Shown here: piece by piece, positions 1-6,337 of the stretch
Layout: every line of letters starts with the position of its first letter
Position numbering within the stretch: position 1 is the first letter of the stretch
Assembly (NCBI GenBank): GCA_030634235.1
Contig: DAOWBD010000053.1
Span: 1 to 7,210, forward strand
From: Candidatus Omnitrophota bacterium
GTDB lineage: Bacteria; Omnitrophota; Gorgyraeia; Zapsychrales; Zapsychraceae
Direction: 5' to 3'
DNA length: 7,210 bases
Notes under the pieces: model-generated
Seen by the model: only the letters and a program-made list of their open reading frames with translations
The model's database searches: none
Told to the model about the DNA's origin: nothing
Translations under genes and position numbers: made by a program

Positions 1-2424
1 AAAAACTTCTTTAAAGCGACCCGTAAAGGGCTCTTTAAGATCATTTCAAAAATGGGGATCTCAACAATCCAATCGTATTGCGGCGCGCAGATCTTTGAAG
101 CGGTAGGTTTAAAGAAGAGTGTCGTCGAACAGTATTTTACCGGAACTCCGTCGCGCATGGGCGGTATCGGCCTGCACGGTATTGCCAAGGAAGTGGTGTG
201 CCGGCATAACGACGCCTATGCGCCCCAGAATATTTATGATGAGGTTCTCGACGAGGGTGGTGACTATCGATGGCGTAAGAACGGGGAGCACCATCAACTC
301 AATCCGCAGACGATCGCGCTGCTGCAGCACGCGGTGCGCTCCGCTGATTATAAAGTCTTTAAGCAATACTCGAAGCTGATTAATGACCAGCAGACGAATT
401 TGTCGAACATCCGCGGGCTTTTACAGTTTAAGAAGAGAAAGTCTGTTCCTATTGAAGAGGTTGAGCCGGCTTCAGAAATCGTTAAGCGCTTCGCGACCGG
501 TGCGATGAGCTACGGGTCGATATCGAAAGAGGCCCATGAGACGCTTGCGATCGCGATGAACCGCCTGGGCGCGTTCTCGAATACGGGCGAGGGTGGCGAA
601 GATCCGGCGAGGTTCAAGAAGAATTCGAATGGCGACTGGCGGCGCAGCCGCATCAAACAAGTCGCGCAGGGCCGTTTCGGGGTCACGATCGATTATTTAG
701 TGAATGCCGACCAAATCCAGATCAAGATGGCGCAAGGCGCGAAACCCGGCGAAGGAGGACAGCTCCCCGGGCATAAGGTTAGTAAAGAGATCGCGGCGAC
801 GCGTTACACGATGCCCGGCGTCGGGCTGATCTCGCCGCCGCCGCATCACGATATCTATTCGATCGAGGACCTGGCACAGCTTATTTATGATCTTAAGAAC
901 GCGAATTCCAAAGCGGATATCAGCGTCAAGCTTGTTTCGGAAGTTGGCGTCGGGACGATCGCTGCCGGTGTTTCCAAAGGAAAAGCGGACCATCTTCTGA
1001 TCAGTGGATACGAAGGCGGGACGGGGGCATCTCCCCAGACGTCGATCAAACACGCGGGCCTGCCGATGGAGATCGGCATCGCTGAGGCCCAGCAGGTTCT
1101 GGTCATGAACGACCTGCGCGGGCGCATCCGCGTCCAGACCGACGGGCAGTTGAAAACCGGAAGGGATGTTGTCATCGCCGGAATGCTGGGAGCTGACGAA
1201 TTCGGCTTCGCCACGACGGCATTAATCAGTTTAGGATGCATTCTGCTACGCAAGTGCCATTTAAATACATGTTCGGTCGGGATTGCGACGCAAGATAAAG
1301 AATTGAGAAAGCGATTCGCCGGGCAGCCCGGGCATGTTGTGAACTTTTTTACGTTTATTGCTGAAGAAGTTCGTGAGATCATGGCGGAGTTGGGATTCCG
1401 CAAATTCGAGGATTTAATTGGACGTGTGAACCTACTTGAAACCAGAGGTGTTATCGGTCATTGGAAGGCCCAGGGAATTGATCTGACCAACGTTCTCCAC
1501 AGGGCGGATGTGCCTAAGGATATAGCGATCCATCACGTCGGGAAGCAGGATCATGATCTGGGTAATGTGCTCGATGTCCGTTTGATCGAAAGCTGTGAAG
1601 ACGCGATTGACAGCCGCAAGCCGAGGCAGTTTGACTGCAAGATCAAAAATACCAACCGTGCCGTCGGGACGATGCTTAGCAGCAACATTGTCCGGAAATA
1701 CGGACTTGCCGGCCTGCCGGAGAATACGATCCGGATCAAATTTATCGGATCGGCCGGGCAGAGTTTCGGCGCGTTTCTCGCGCGCGGCGTGACCTTTACG
1801 CTCGCCGGCGACGCTAACGATTATGTCGGGAAGGGTTTGTCTGGTGGGAGGATTATTGTCCGGCCGTCGAACAAAGCGACGTTTGTTCCGGAGGAAAACA
1901 TTCTTGTCGGGAATGTTGTGCTCTACGGGGCGATCTCGGGTGAGGCGTATTTTAAAGGGGTCGCGGGGGAGAGATTTGCCGTGCGTAACAGTGGGGCAAT
2001 CGCTGTCGTCGAAGGGATCGGCGAGCATGGCTGCGAATATATGACCGGCGGGCGTGTTGTTATTCTAGGTTCGACCGGGCGCAATTTTGCGGCCGGCATG
2101 AGCGGGGGCATTGCGTATATCTGGGACCGCGACGGGGATTTCAAAAAACGCTGCAACTTGGAGATGGTCGAGCTGTTTCCCGTCGAGGACGAGCGGGATA
2201 TTGATGAGCTGCGCGAGATGATCGAGAATCATTACCGTTATGCCGAGAGCGATGTCGCAAAGAGAATTTTGGATCGTTGGGAGGAGACCTTGCCGCAATT
2301 CGTCAAGGTTTACCCGAACGACTACCGCCGGATCCTCGAAGATGAAAAAGAGGTGAAGCCAGGTGAGAATTTACCGAATGAAGCGGATATTGTTTCGGAA
2401 ACCGTTATTGCCGACGGAAATTAA
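1..2424 (+). CDS. gltB: Glutamate synthase large (alpha) subunit, C-terminal part; 5' end outside window
   Basis: The open frame runs from the first base, so the gene begins upstream; the ATG at 52 is internal. The 807 visible codons are roughly the C-terminal half of a protein that is usually about 1,500 residues. The N-terminal glutamine amidotransferase domain is therefore not in view. Present is the FMN-binding synthase domain, with the hallmark KPGEGGQLPG at bases 742-771 and the SGYEGGTGASP block near 996-1028. The 3Fe-4S cluster motif C-x5-C-x4-C has its Cys codons at 1237, 1255 and 1270. After it comes the glycine-rich GXGXG beta-helix domain (about 1740-2130). The enzyme transfers glutamine amide nitrogen to 2-oxoglutarate in the cytoplasm, making two glutamates, with electrons delivered by GltD. 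All visible cofactor motifs look intact. gltD follows 78 bp downstream, presumably in the same operon. Confidence 0.97.
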   Translation, partial: KNFFKATRKGLFKIISKMGISTIQSYCGAQIFEAVGLKKSVVEQYFTGTPSRMGGIGLHGIAKEVVCRHNDAYAPQNIYDEVLDEGGDYRWRKNGEHHQLNPQTIALLQHAVRSADYKVFKQYSKLINDQQTNLSNIRGLLQFKKRKSVPIEEVEPASEIVKRFATGAMSYGSISKEAHETLAIAMNRLGAFSNTGEGGEDPARFKKNSNGDWRRSRIKQVAQGRFGVTIDYLVNADQIQIKMAQGAKPGEGGQLPGHKVSKEIAATRYTMPGVGLISPPPHHDIYSIEDLAQLIYDLKNANSKADISVKLVSEVGVGTIAAGVSKGKADHLLISGYEGGTGASPQTSIKHAGLPMEIGIAEAQQVLVMNDLRGRIRVQTDGQLKTGRDVVIAGMLGADEFGFATTALISLGCILLRKCHLNTCSVGIATQDKELRKRFAGQPGHVVNFFTFIAEEVREIMAELGFRKFEDLIGRVNLLETRGVIGHWKAQGIDLTNVLHRADVPKDIAIHHVGKQDHDLGNVLDVRLIESCEDAIDSRKPRQFDCKIKNTNRAVGTMLSSNIVRKYGLAGLPENTIRIKFIGSAGQSFGAFLARGVTFTLAGDANDYVGKGLSGGRIIVRPSNKATFVPEENILVGNVVLYGAISGEAYFKGVAGERFAVRNSGAIAVVEGIGEHGCEYMTGGRVVILGSTGRNFAAGMSGGIAYIWDRDGDFKKRCNLEMVELFPVEDERDIDELREMIENHYRYAESDVAKRILDRWEETLPQFVKVYPNDYRRILEDEKEVKPGENLPNEADIVSETVIADGN

Positions 2425-2436
2425 TAAAGCAGGGTA

Positions 2437-2487
2437 TAGCGTATAGCGGTTAGGGATTAGATTCTATCCGTCAAACGCTAAACGCTA
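2437..2487. repeat. Imperfect inverted repeat made of 7-bp tandem units, gltB-gltD gap
   Basis: The left arm contains tatagcg twice in tandem (2435-2448). The right arm contains aaacgct twice in tandem (2473-2486). The arms pair 2437-2448 with 2476-2487 (12 positions, one A-A mismatch). Further pairs follow inward, ending with ggat (2454-2457) against atcc (2466-2469) around a loop of about 8 bases. The structure occupies most of the gap and ends 5 bp before the gltD Shine-Dalgarno. No T-run follows it, so it is not a standard terminator. It may be a dispersed intergenic repeat or an mRNA hairpin affecting gltD expression; both roles are inferred. Confidence 0.7.
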
Positions 2488-2491
2488 GATT

Positions 2492-2496
2492 AAGGA
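2492..2496 (+). promoter_or_regulatory. Ribosome binding site of gltD
   Basis: aagga lies 6 bases before the ATG at 2503. It fixes the gltD start and sits immediately after the inverted repeat, so folding of that repeat could affect its accessibility. Confidence 0.75.
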
Positions 2497-2502
2497 TAAC
2501 TA

Positions 2503-3942
2503 ATGGGTGACGTAACCGGTTTTATGAAATATGACAGAAAGGATTTTCAGGACCAGTCCGTCGAGGAACGTCTCAAGCATTGGGAGGAGTTTCACAAGGA
2601 AATGCCCGAGGAGACGATCAAGACCCAGGGCGCGCGCTGCATGGACTGCGGCGTTCCTTTTTGCCAGAGTGGGTGTCCGATCGGCAATATTATTCCCGAC
2701 TGGAACGACTTTGCTTTCCGCGGACTTTGGGAAGCGGCGCTCGAGCGTCTGTGGAAGACGAACAATTTTCCGGAATTCACGGGCCGAGTCTGTCCGGCAC
2801 CGTGCGAGAACGCCTGTGTCCTTGGGATCAACGACCCGCCGGTTACGATCAAGAATATAGAAGTTTCCATCATTGAAAAAGCGTACAAAGAGGGATGGGT
2901 CAAGCCGGAGCCGCCTAAAGTGCGCACGGGAAAAACCGTTGCTGTGATCGGGTCGGGCCCGTCGGGCCTTGCCTGCGCCGATCAGCTCAACAAGGCGGGC
3001 CATACGGTAACTGTTTACGAAAAGAACGATGTCCTCGGCGGACTTTTAGCGCGCGGCATCCCGGACTTTAAGTTGGAGAAAAATGTTATCGAGCGCCGGT
3101 TGAAAGTTATGGAAAAAGAAGGCGTTAAGTTCAAGGTTAAGGCTAATGTTGGCGGCGATGTCTCCGTTAAGGAATTGCAGAAGAAGTTCGAAGCGCTTGT
3201 TCTCTGCGGGGGGGCTGAAGATCCGAGGGACCTGCCCGTTGAGGGAAGGGACTTGAAAGGCGTGTATTTTGCGATGGAATTCCTCACCCAGCAGAACTGC
3301 GTGAACCAGGGGCAGAAAGTTGATGCAAAAGACCGGATCTTGGCCCAAGGCAAGCGCGTTGTTGTTCTCGGCGGTGGCGATACCGGATCCGACTGTGTTG
3401 GAACCTCCAACCGGCAGGGCGCTGTAGCGGTCAAACAATTTGAATTATTGCCAAGGCCTCCGAAAGAACGCGCGCCCGGCAATCCATGGCCGCAATGGGC
3501 GCTCATCGAGCGGACCTCGTCTTCTCATGAAGAGGGGGTTGTGCGCGACTACAGCATTATGACCAAGAAGCTCAGCGGCGAAAATGGTGTTCTTAAAAAA
3601 CTTCACGCCGTGCGATTAGAATTCGGGGATCCGGACTCCGAGACCGGCCGCCGGCCGATGAAAGAGATTCCGGGTTCTGAATTTGAGATCGAGGTTGATT
3701 TTGTTTTCCTGGCCATGGGATTCCTCGGGCCGGTCAAAAGCGGCCTGATCGAAGAGTTAGGCGTCGAACTTGACGCGCGCGGTAATGTCAAAGCGGACCA
3801 AAACAAGATGACCAATATCCCCGGCGTGTTTACTGCTGGAGACATGACCCGGGGCCAATCGCTCGTTGTTTGGGCGATTCATGAAGGACGACAAGCAGCT
3901 TCCTGCGTGCACGATTATCTATCCTGCAACCGGCCGAAATAA
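2503..3942 (+). CDS. gltD: Glutamate synthase small (beta) subunit, NADPH-dependent
   Basis: The protein has 479 residues, about the usual size for GltD (E. coli about 472), and looks complete. It oxidises NADPH on FAD and passes electrons through Fe-S clusters to the GltB active site. The N-terminal Fe-S region has Cys46, 49, 54 and 58 in CMDCGVPFCQSGCP and Cys97, 101 and 105 in CPAPCENAC. The FAD dinucleotide fold is GSGPSG at 150-155, followed by an acidic residue at the end of strand 2 (VYEK). A second fold for NADPH carries GGGDTGSD at 290-297. The C-terminal FAD-contact motif is TAGDMTRGQSLVVWAIHEGR (444-463). It follows gltB in the same direction. Homologous modules occur in dihydropyrimidine dehydrogenase and in NfnB, but the adjacent gltB and the length favour GltD. 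Confidence 0.97.
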   Translation: MGDVTGFMKYDRKDFQDQSVEERLKHWEEFHKEMPEETIKTQGARCMDCGVPFCQSGCPIGNIIPDWNDFAFRGLWEAALERLWKTNNFPEFTGRVCPAPCENACVLGINDPPVTIKNIEVSIIEKAYKEGWVKPEPPKVRTGKTVAVIGSGPSGLACADQLNKAGHTVTVYEKNDVLGGLLARGIPDFKLEKNVIERRLKVMEKEGVKFKVKANVGGDVSVKELQKKFEALVLCGGAEDPRDLPVEGRDLKGVYFAMEFLTQQNCVNQGQKVDAKDRILAQGKRVVVLGGGDTGSDCVGTSNRQGAVAVKQFELLPRPPKERAPGNPWPQWALIERTSSSHEEGVVRDYSIMTKKLSGENGVLKKLHAVRLEFGDPDSETGRRPMKEIPGSEFEIEVDFVFLAMGFLGPVKSGLIEELGVELDARGNVKADQNKMTNIPGVFTAGDMTRGQSLVVWAIHEGRQAASCVHDYLSCNRPK

Positions 3943-3996
3943 ATTTACTCCATCCTATGACCGGCCTCTATTTCGAGAATTAAACCTCAAGTTACA
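3943..3996. other. Short spacer between gltD and the IS remnant
   Basis: This AT-rich stretch of 54 bp follows the gltD stop. I found no stem-loop followed by a T-run, so no intrinsic terminator for the glt operon is evident here. It may include outer transposon end sequence, because similarity between the two ends continues weakly beyond the 12-bp repeat. The stop codon of the transposase remnant (3992-3994) also falls here. Confidence 0.5.
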
Positions 3997-4684
3997 AGTC
4001 TTTTCCAAGAATTTTAAACGGGTATGCCTGAATGATTTTTTTGAGTAAAGGGATCAGATGTTCTTCGATGATACGCTTAACAGCTCCAATAAATTCAAAT
4101 TGAAGTACTTCATCGACAGTGTTGATGTGATAAACGCCTTTTTCTGAGGATCGGTCGCCCTGGTGGACGGTGTCGACACGAATAAAGTCGGGGATACCGT
4201 TAGGTTGTGGTTTTTGGCGCAAACTAATGTTAACGGGTGTTGGTTTTGTCTTTGAGTAAACTTTGGTTATTCTTTTGTAAAAAGTGGATTTTCGCAAGTT
4301 ATAAATATGTGAGACGGATATTTCAGAGAGATTTTTATAAGACGAATCTTTTTCAGCCATAGATCTCAGGATTTTCTTAATTGCTGCTCCGTTGATAAAC
4401 TTATGAAGTTTTTCGGTCTGAGCCAGCATCTTGATGTCGTTGTCGGAGTAGATTTTATTGAAACTGTTTCGTTGATAATCAGTTTGCAGGATATGTCCTG
4501 TTTCGATATACTGTGAAATGAGCCTGGTGATTTGAGCGCGGGAATATTGAGTCATTTTAATGATGTATTGTTTGATGATGCCCTTGGGGCGTTTATTAAG
4601 GCCTATATAGCCAAATTTGACCAGAGTTTGTTCAATCCACTGACAGGCTTCAGTATGGCTCCATCCCTGTTGAGGCTCAATTTT
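3992..4684 (-). pseudogene. Truncated integrase-type (rve/DDE) transposase
   Basis: An ATG at 4555 gives 187 codons, but family-like sequence continues upstream without a start. Residues such as EACQWIEQTLVKFGYIGLNK and KGIIKQYIIK are encoded up to an in-frame TAA at 4685-4687, giving about 231 codons. In-frame upstream of that stop lies an ATG at 4751-4753. Visible parts are a helix-turn-helix-like N-terminus (MTQYSRAQITRLISQY), a conserved ISVSHIYNLRKS block, and the first catalytic-domain strand with Asp in RVDTVHQGD and GVYHINTVDEV. In related transposases PFxIxG is followed by a HSDNGSEF-like block carrying the second Asp. Here PFKILG is followed by KDL and a stop. The second Asp, the Glu and the C-terminal domain are absent, so the protein cannot be catalytically active. 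The intact family length is about 400 residues (from memory). Confidence 0.85.
3997..4008. repeat. Putative terminal inverted repeat, transposase 3' side
   Basis: agtcttttccaa is a perfect 12-bp inverted match to 4715-4726. On the - strand it reads ttggaaaagact and forms the last in-frame codons of the truncated transposase (L-G-K-D-L then stop). The end therefore lies directly against the deletion point. Confidence 0.65.
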
Positions 4685-4714
4685 TTATTTGGGTCTCTTC
4701 AGGCCCATCTTGCA

Positions 4715-4726
4715 TTGGAAAAGACT
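4715..4726. repeat. Putative terminal inverted repeat, transposase 5' side
   Basis: ttggaaaagact is the exact reverse complement of 3997-4008. It lies about 30 bp upstream of the point where transposase-like coding begins on the - strand, a normal position for an IS end. Confidence 0.65.
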
Positions 4727-4744
4727 GCAAAATGTAGATATACA
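4715..4744 (+). promoter_or_regulatory. Possible sigma-70-type promoter for glpK-glpD
   Basis: A -35-like ttggaa (4715-4720) and a -10-like tataca (4739-4744) are separated by 18 bp, upstream of glpK with a leader of about 90 bases. The -35 box would be part of the transposon terminal repeat. Both boxes are imperfect and the region is AT-rich, so a chance match is quite possible. Confidence 0.25.
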
Positions 4745-4837
4745 AAAGGTCATTAACGAGGAATAGGAAAAGCGGCGGAAGATCTCTGATATTGAAAAAG
4801 AAACGGAAAATCTGAAATAGAAAATAGAGGAACGTCA
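4727..4837. other. glpK leader region
   Basis: This AT- and purine-rich stretch lies between the transposon end and glpK. No stem-loop, riboswitch or clear operator was seen. A frame from 4767 to 4820 reads EKRRKISDIEKETENLK then stop, a charged helix-like stretch with no start codon. It may be a gene remnant or coincidence. Confidence 0.4.
4826..4832 (+). promoter_or_regulatory. Ribosome binding site of glpK
   Basis: agaggaa is well placed, with the GAGG core ending 7 bases before the ATG at 4838. The start also matches the expected N-terminus, placing the conserved DQGTTGSR at residues 10-17. Confidence 0.75.
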
Positions 4838-6325
4838 ATGAACAAAAAATTTATTCTTGCTCTCGACCAGGGAACCACCGGATCGAGGGCTTTTTTATTC
4901 GATGAAAAAGGCGGCATTGTTGCCAGCGATTACAAAGAATTCAAACAGTATTTTCCTAAACCCGGGTGGGTCGAGCACGACGCCGAGGAAATATGGAAGT
5001 CGTGCGCGGATGTCATCAAGGGAGCGCTGAGCAAGGCGCGAGTCTCGCCGAAGAATATCGCGGCGATCGGGATCACCAATCAAAGAGAGACGACGGTCCT
5101 GTGGGACCGCAAGACGGGCAAGCCGGTGGCGCGCGCCATTGTTTGGCAGTGCCGGCGCACGGCCAACATATGTAGGGGCGTAATGCATTACGCCCCTACG
5201 TTCAGGCGTAAGACGGGCCTGGTATTGGATCCTTATTTTTCCGGAACGAAAATCAAATGGCTGTTGGATAATGTTAAGGGGCTGCGGGCGCGCGCGCAAA
5301 AAGGAAACATTTGCTTTGGCACGATCGATAGCTGGCTGATTTGGAAGCTGACCGGAGGCAAGGAGCACGTGACCGACATGACCAACGCGTCGCGCACACT
5401 TGTTTTCAACATCCGGACGCTCAAATGGGACCCGGAGCTTTTAAAGATTCTCCGCATTCCGCCGACGATGTTGCCGCGCGTGCAGAACTCCGGTTCTGTT
5501 TTCGGGCACATGGACGGCAGGAACAGTGGTCTTCCGTCGGGGATCCCGATCGCCGCCGTCCTTGGCGATCAGCAGGCCGCGTTGTATGGGCAGGGCTGCT
5601 ATGCGCCGGGAACGGTCAAGAACACATACGGGACGGGATGCTTCATTGTTCTTAACACGGGCCGGAAGCTGGTGCTCTCCAAGCGAGGGCTTCTCTCGAC
5701 GGTAGCCAGCGACGCGAACGGGAAACCTGTTTACGCGATGGAAGGGTCGATCTTCATTGCCGGCGCGGTGGTCCAGTGGCTTCGGGATCAAATGCATGTT
5801 GTTAAGGAATCGTCGGAGACGGAGCAAGTGATCAAGGGGCTGAAAGACTCCGGAGGCGTTTATTTTGTTCCGGCGTTCACGGGGCTTGGCGCGCCGTATT
5901 GGAACGCGCAGGCGCGCGGGATGATCTGCGGGTTGACGCGCGGTACGGACTCGGCGCAAATTACAAGGGCGGCGCTCGAATCGATCGCGTATCAGACGAA
6001 GGATGTCTTCGATATCATGCGGATGGAATCGGGCAAACAGATCCGATCCTTGAAGGTCGACGGCGGGGCGTGCCGGAACAACTTTCTGATGCAATTCCAG
6101 GCGGACATTCTCGGGTGCAAGATCGTGCGGCCGAAGGTTATCGAGTCGACGGCATTCGGCGCGGCGCAATTAGCCGGTGTTACTGTCGGGATGTGGAAGA
6201 CGAAAGACCTGGGCAAATTGCACAAGGCAGGACGCACCTTCACGCCGCGGATGGAGCAGAAAAAAAGAAAAGAACTTTATCAGGGATGGCTGAAGGCGGT
6301 TCAACAGCTTCAGAGTAATGCATAA
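4838..6325 (+). CDS. glpK: Glycerol kinase
   Basis: The 495-residue protein is close to E. coli GlpK (about 501). It phosphorylates glycerol with ATP to sn-glycerol-3-phosphate in the cytoplasm. The FGGY-kinase hallmarks are present: DQGTTGSR at 10-17, glycerol contacts Arg83-Glu84 in NQRET, Trp103, Tyr133 in DPYFSGTK, and catalytic Asp244 in GDQQAA. The nucleotide-binding parts are YGTGCF (264-269) and the C-terminal signature beginning KVDGG (406-410). Tyr133 and Asp244 correspond to E. coli Tyr135 and Asp245, whereas Arg83 and Trp103 have the same numbers. The protein is thus about two residues short between Trp103 and Tyr133. That is exactly where a 28-bp palindrome forms codons 113-121 (RGVMHYAPT). 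All catalytic residues remain, so activity is plausible. glpD follows after 12 bp, indicating one operon. Confidence 0.97.
   Translation: MNKKFILALDQGTTGSRAFLFDEKGGIVASDYKEFKQYFPKPGWVEHDAEEIWKSCADVIKGALSKARVSPKNIAAIGITNQRETTVLWDRKTGKPVARAIVWQCRRTANICRGVMHYAPTFRRKTGLVLDPYFSGTKIKWLLDNVKGLRARAQKGNICFGTIDSWLIWKLTGGKEHVTDMTNASRTLVFNIRTLKWDPELLKILRIPPTMLPRVQNSGSVFGHMDGRNSGLPSGIPIAAVLGDQQAALYGQGCYAPGTVKNTYGTGCFIVLNTGRKLVLSKRGLLSTVASDANGKPVYAMEGSIFIAGAVVQWLRDQMHVVKESSETEQVIKGLKDSGGVYFVPAFTGLGAPYWNAQARGMICGLTRGTDSAQITRAALESIAYQTKDVFDIMRMESGKQIRSLKVDGGACRNNFLMQFQADILGCKIVRPKVIESTAFGAAQLAGVTVGMWKTKDLGKLHKAGRTFTPRMEQKKRKELYQGWLKAVQQLQSNA
5172..5199. repeat. Perfect 28-bp palindrome inside the glpK coding sequence
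   Basis: The half-site gtaggggcgtaatg (5172-5185) is followed directly by its exact reverse complement (5186-5199), with atgcat at the centre and no spacer. It is read in frame as part of residues 112-121 of glycerol kinase. Similar palindromes starting gtaggggcg and ending cgcccctac are, as I recall, dispersed repeats in various environmental bacterial genomes. This suggests insertion of a mobile small palindrome. No second copy exists in this window. Confidence 0.9.
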
Positions 6326-6327
6326 GT

Positions 6328-6333
6328 AAAAGG
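6328..6333 (+). promoter_or_regulatory. Weak ribosome binding site of glpD
   Basis: aaaagg ends 4 bases before the ATG at 6338, slightly closer than optimal. A TTG at 6344 in the same frame is an alternative start. Translational coupling to glpK, whose stop is 12 bp upstream, is likely. Confidence 0.5.
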
Positions 6334-6337
6334 TTAA

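Larger units (their letters stand above)
3997..4726 (-). mobile_element. Insertion sequence remnant, internally deleted, with 12-bp terminal inverted repeats
   Basis: The segment is bounded by agtcttttccaa (3997-4008) and its exact reverse complement ttggaaaagact (4715-4726). It encodes a truncated rve/DDE transposase on the - strand. Base composition is clearly AT-richer than the flanking glt and glp genes, which fits an acquired element. The C-terminal half of the transposase is missing and the left end abuts the break, so the element cannot move by itself; with both ends kept it might be mobilised in trans. I could not identify a target-site duplication, so the outer borders are uncertain by some tens of bases. 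Confidence 0.75.

Noticed and set aside
1432..2028. 198-codon - strand open frame inside gltB
   Set aside because: It is a shadow of the gltB GXGXG domain; its composition reflects the complementary reading of conserved sense codons.
2437..2487. Hairpin as a rho-independent terminator of gltB
   Set aside because: No T-run follows, the stem is not especially GC-rich, and gltD with its own Shine-Dalgarno begins directly afterwards in the same operon.
3943..3996. Terminator after gltD
   Set aside because: I looked for a stem-loop with a T-tract and found only short chance matches such as separated ggcc tetramers.
3866..4048. 60-codon + strand frame overlapping the gltD end and the transposon end
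   Set aside because: It is out of frame with gltD and runs into the transposon terminal repeat, with no protein-like features.
4532..4756. 74-codon + strand open frame over the transposon end
   Set aside because: It lies antisense to the transposase-like coding of the - strand, has no recognisable features and no good ribosome binding site.
5172..5199. Palindrome as an operator or phage attachment site
   Set aside because: It lies more than 330 bp inside glpK with no adjacent regulator, promoter or integrase. A dispersed palindromic repeat or replication event explains it better.
5441..6169. 242-codon - strand open frame inside glpK
   Set aside because: It lies antisense to highly conserved kinase motifs, is Arg/Pro-rich as expected from complementary GC-rich codons, and has no plausible start context.
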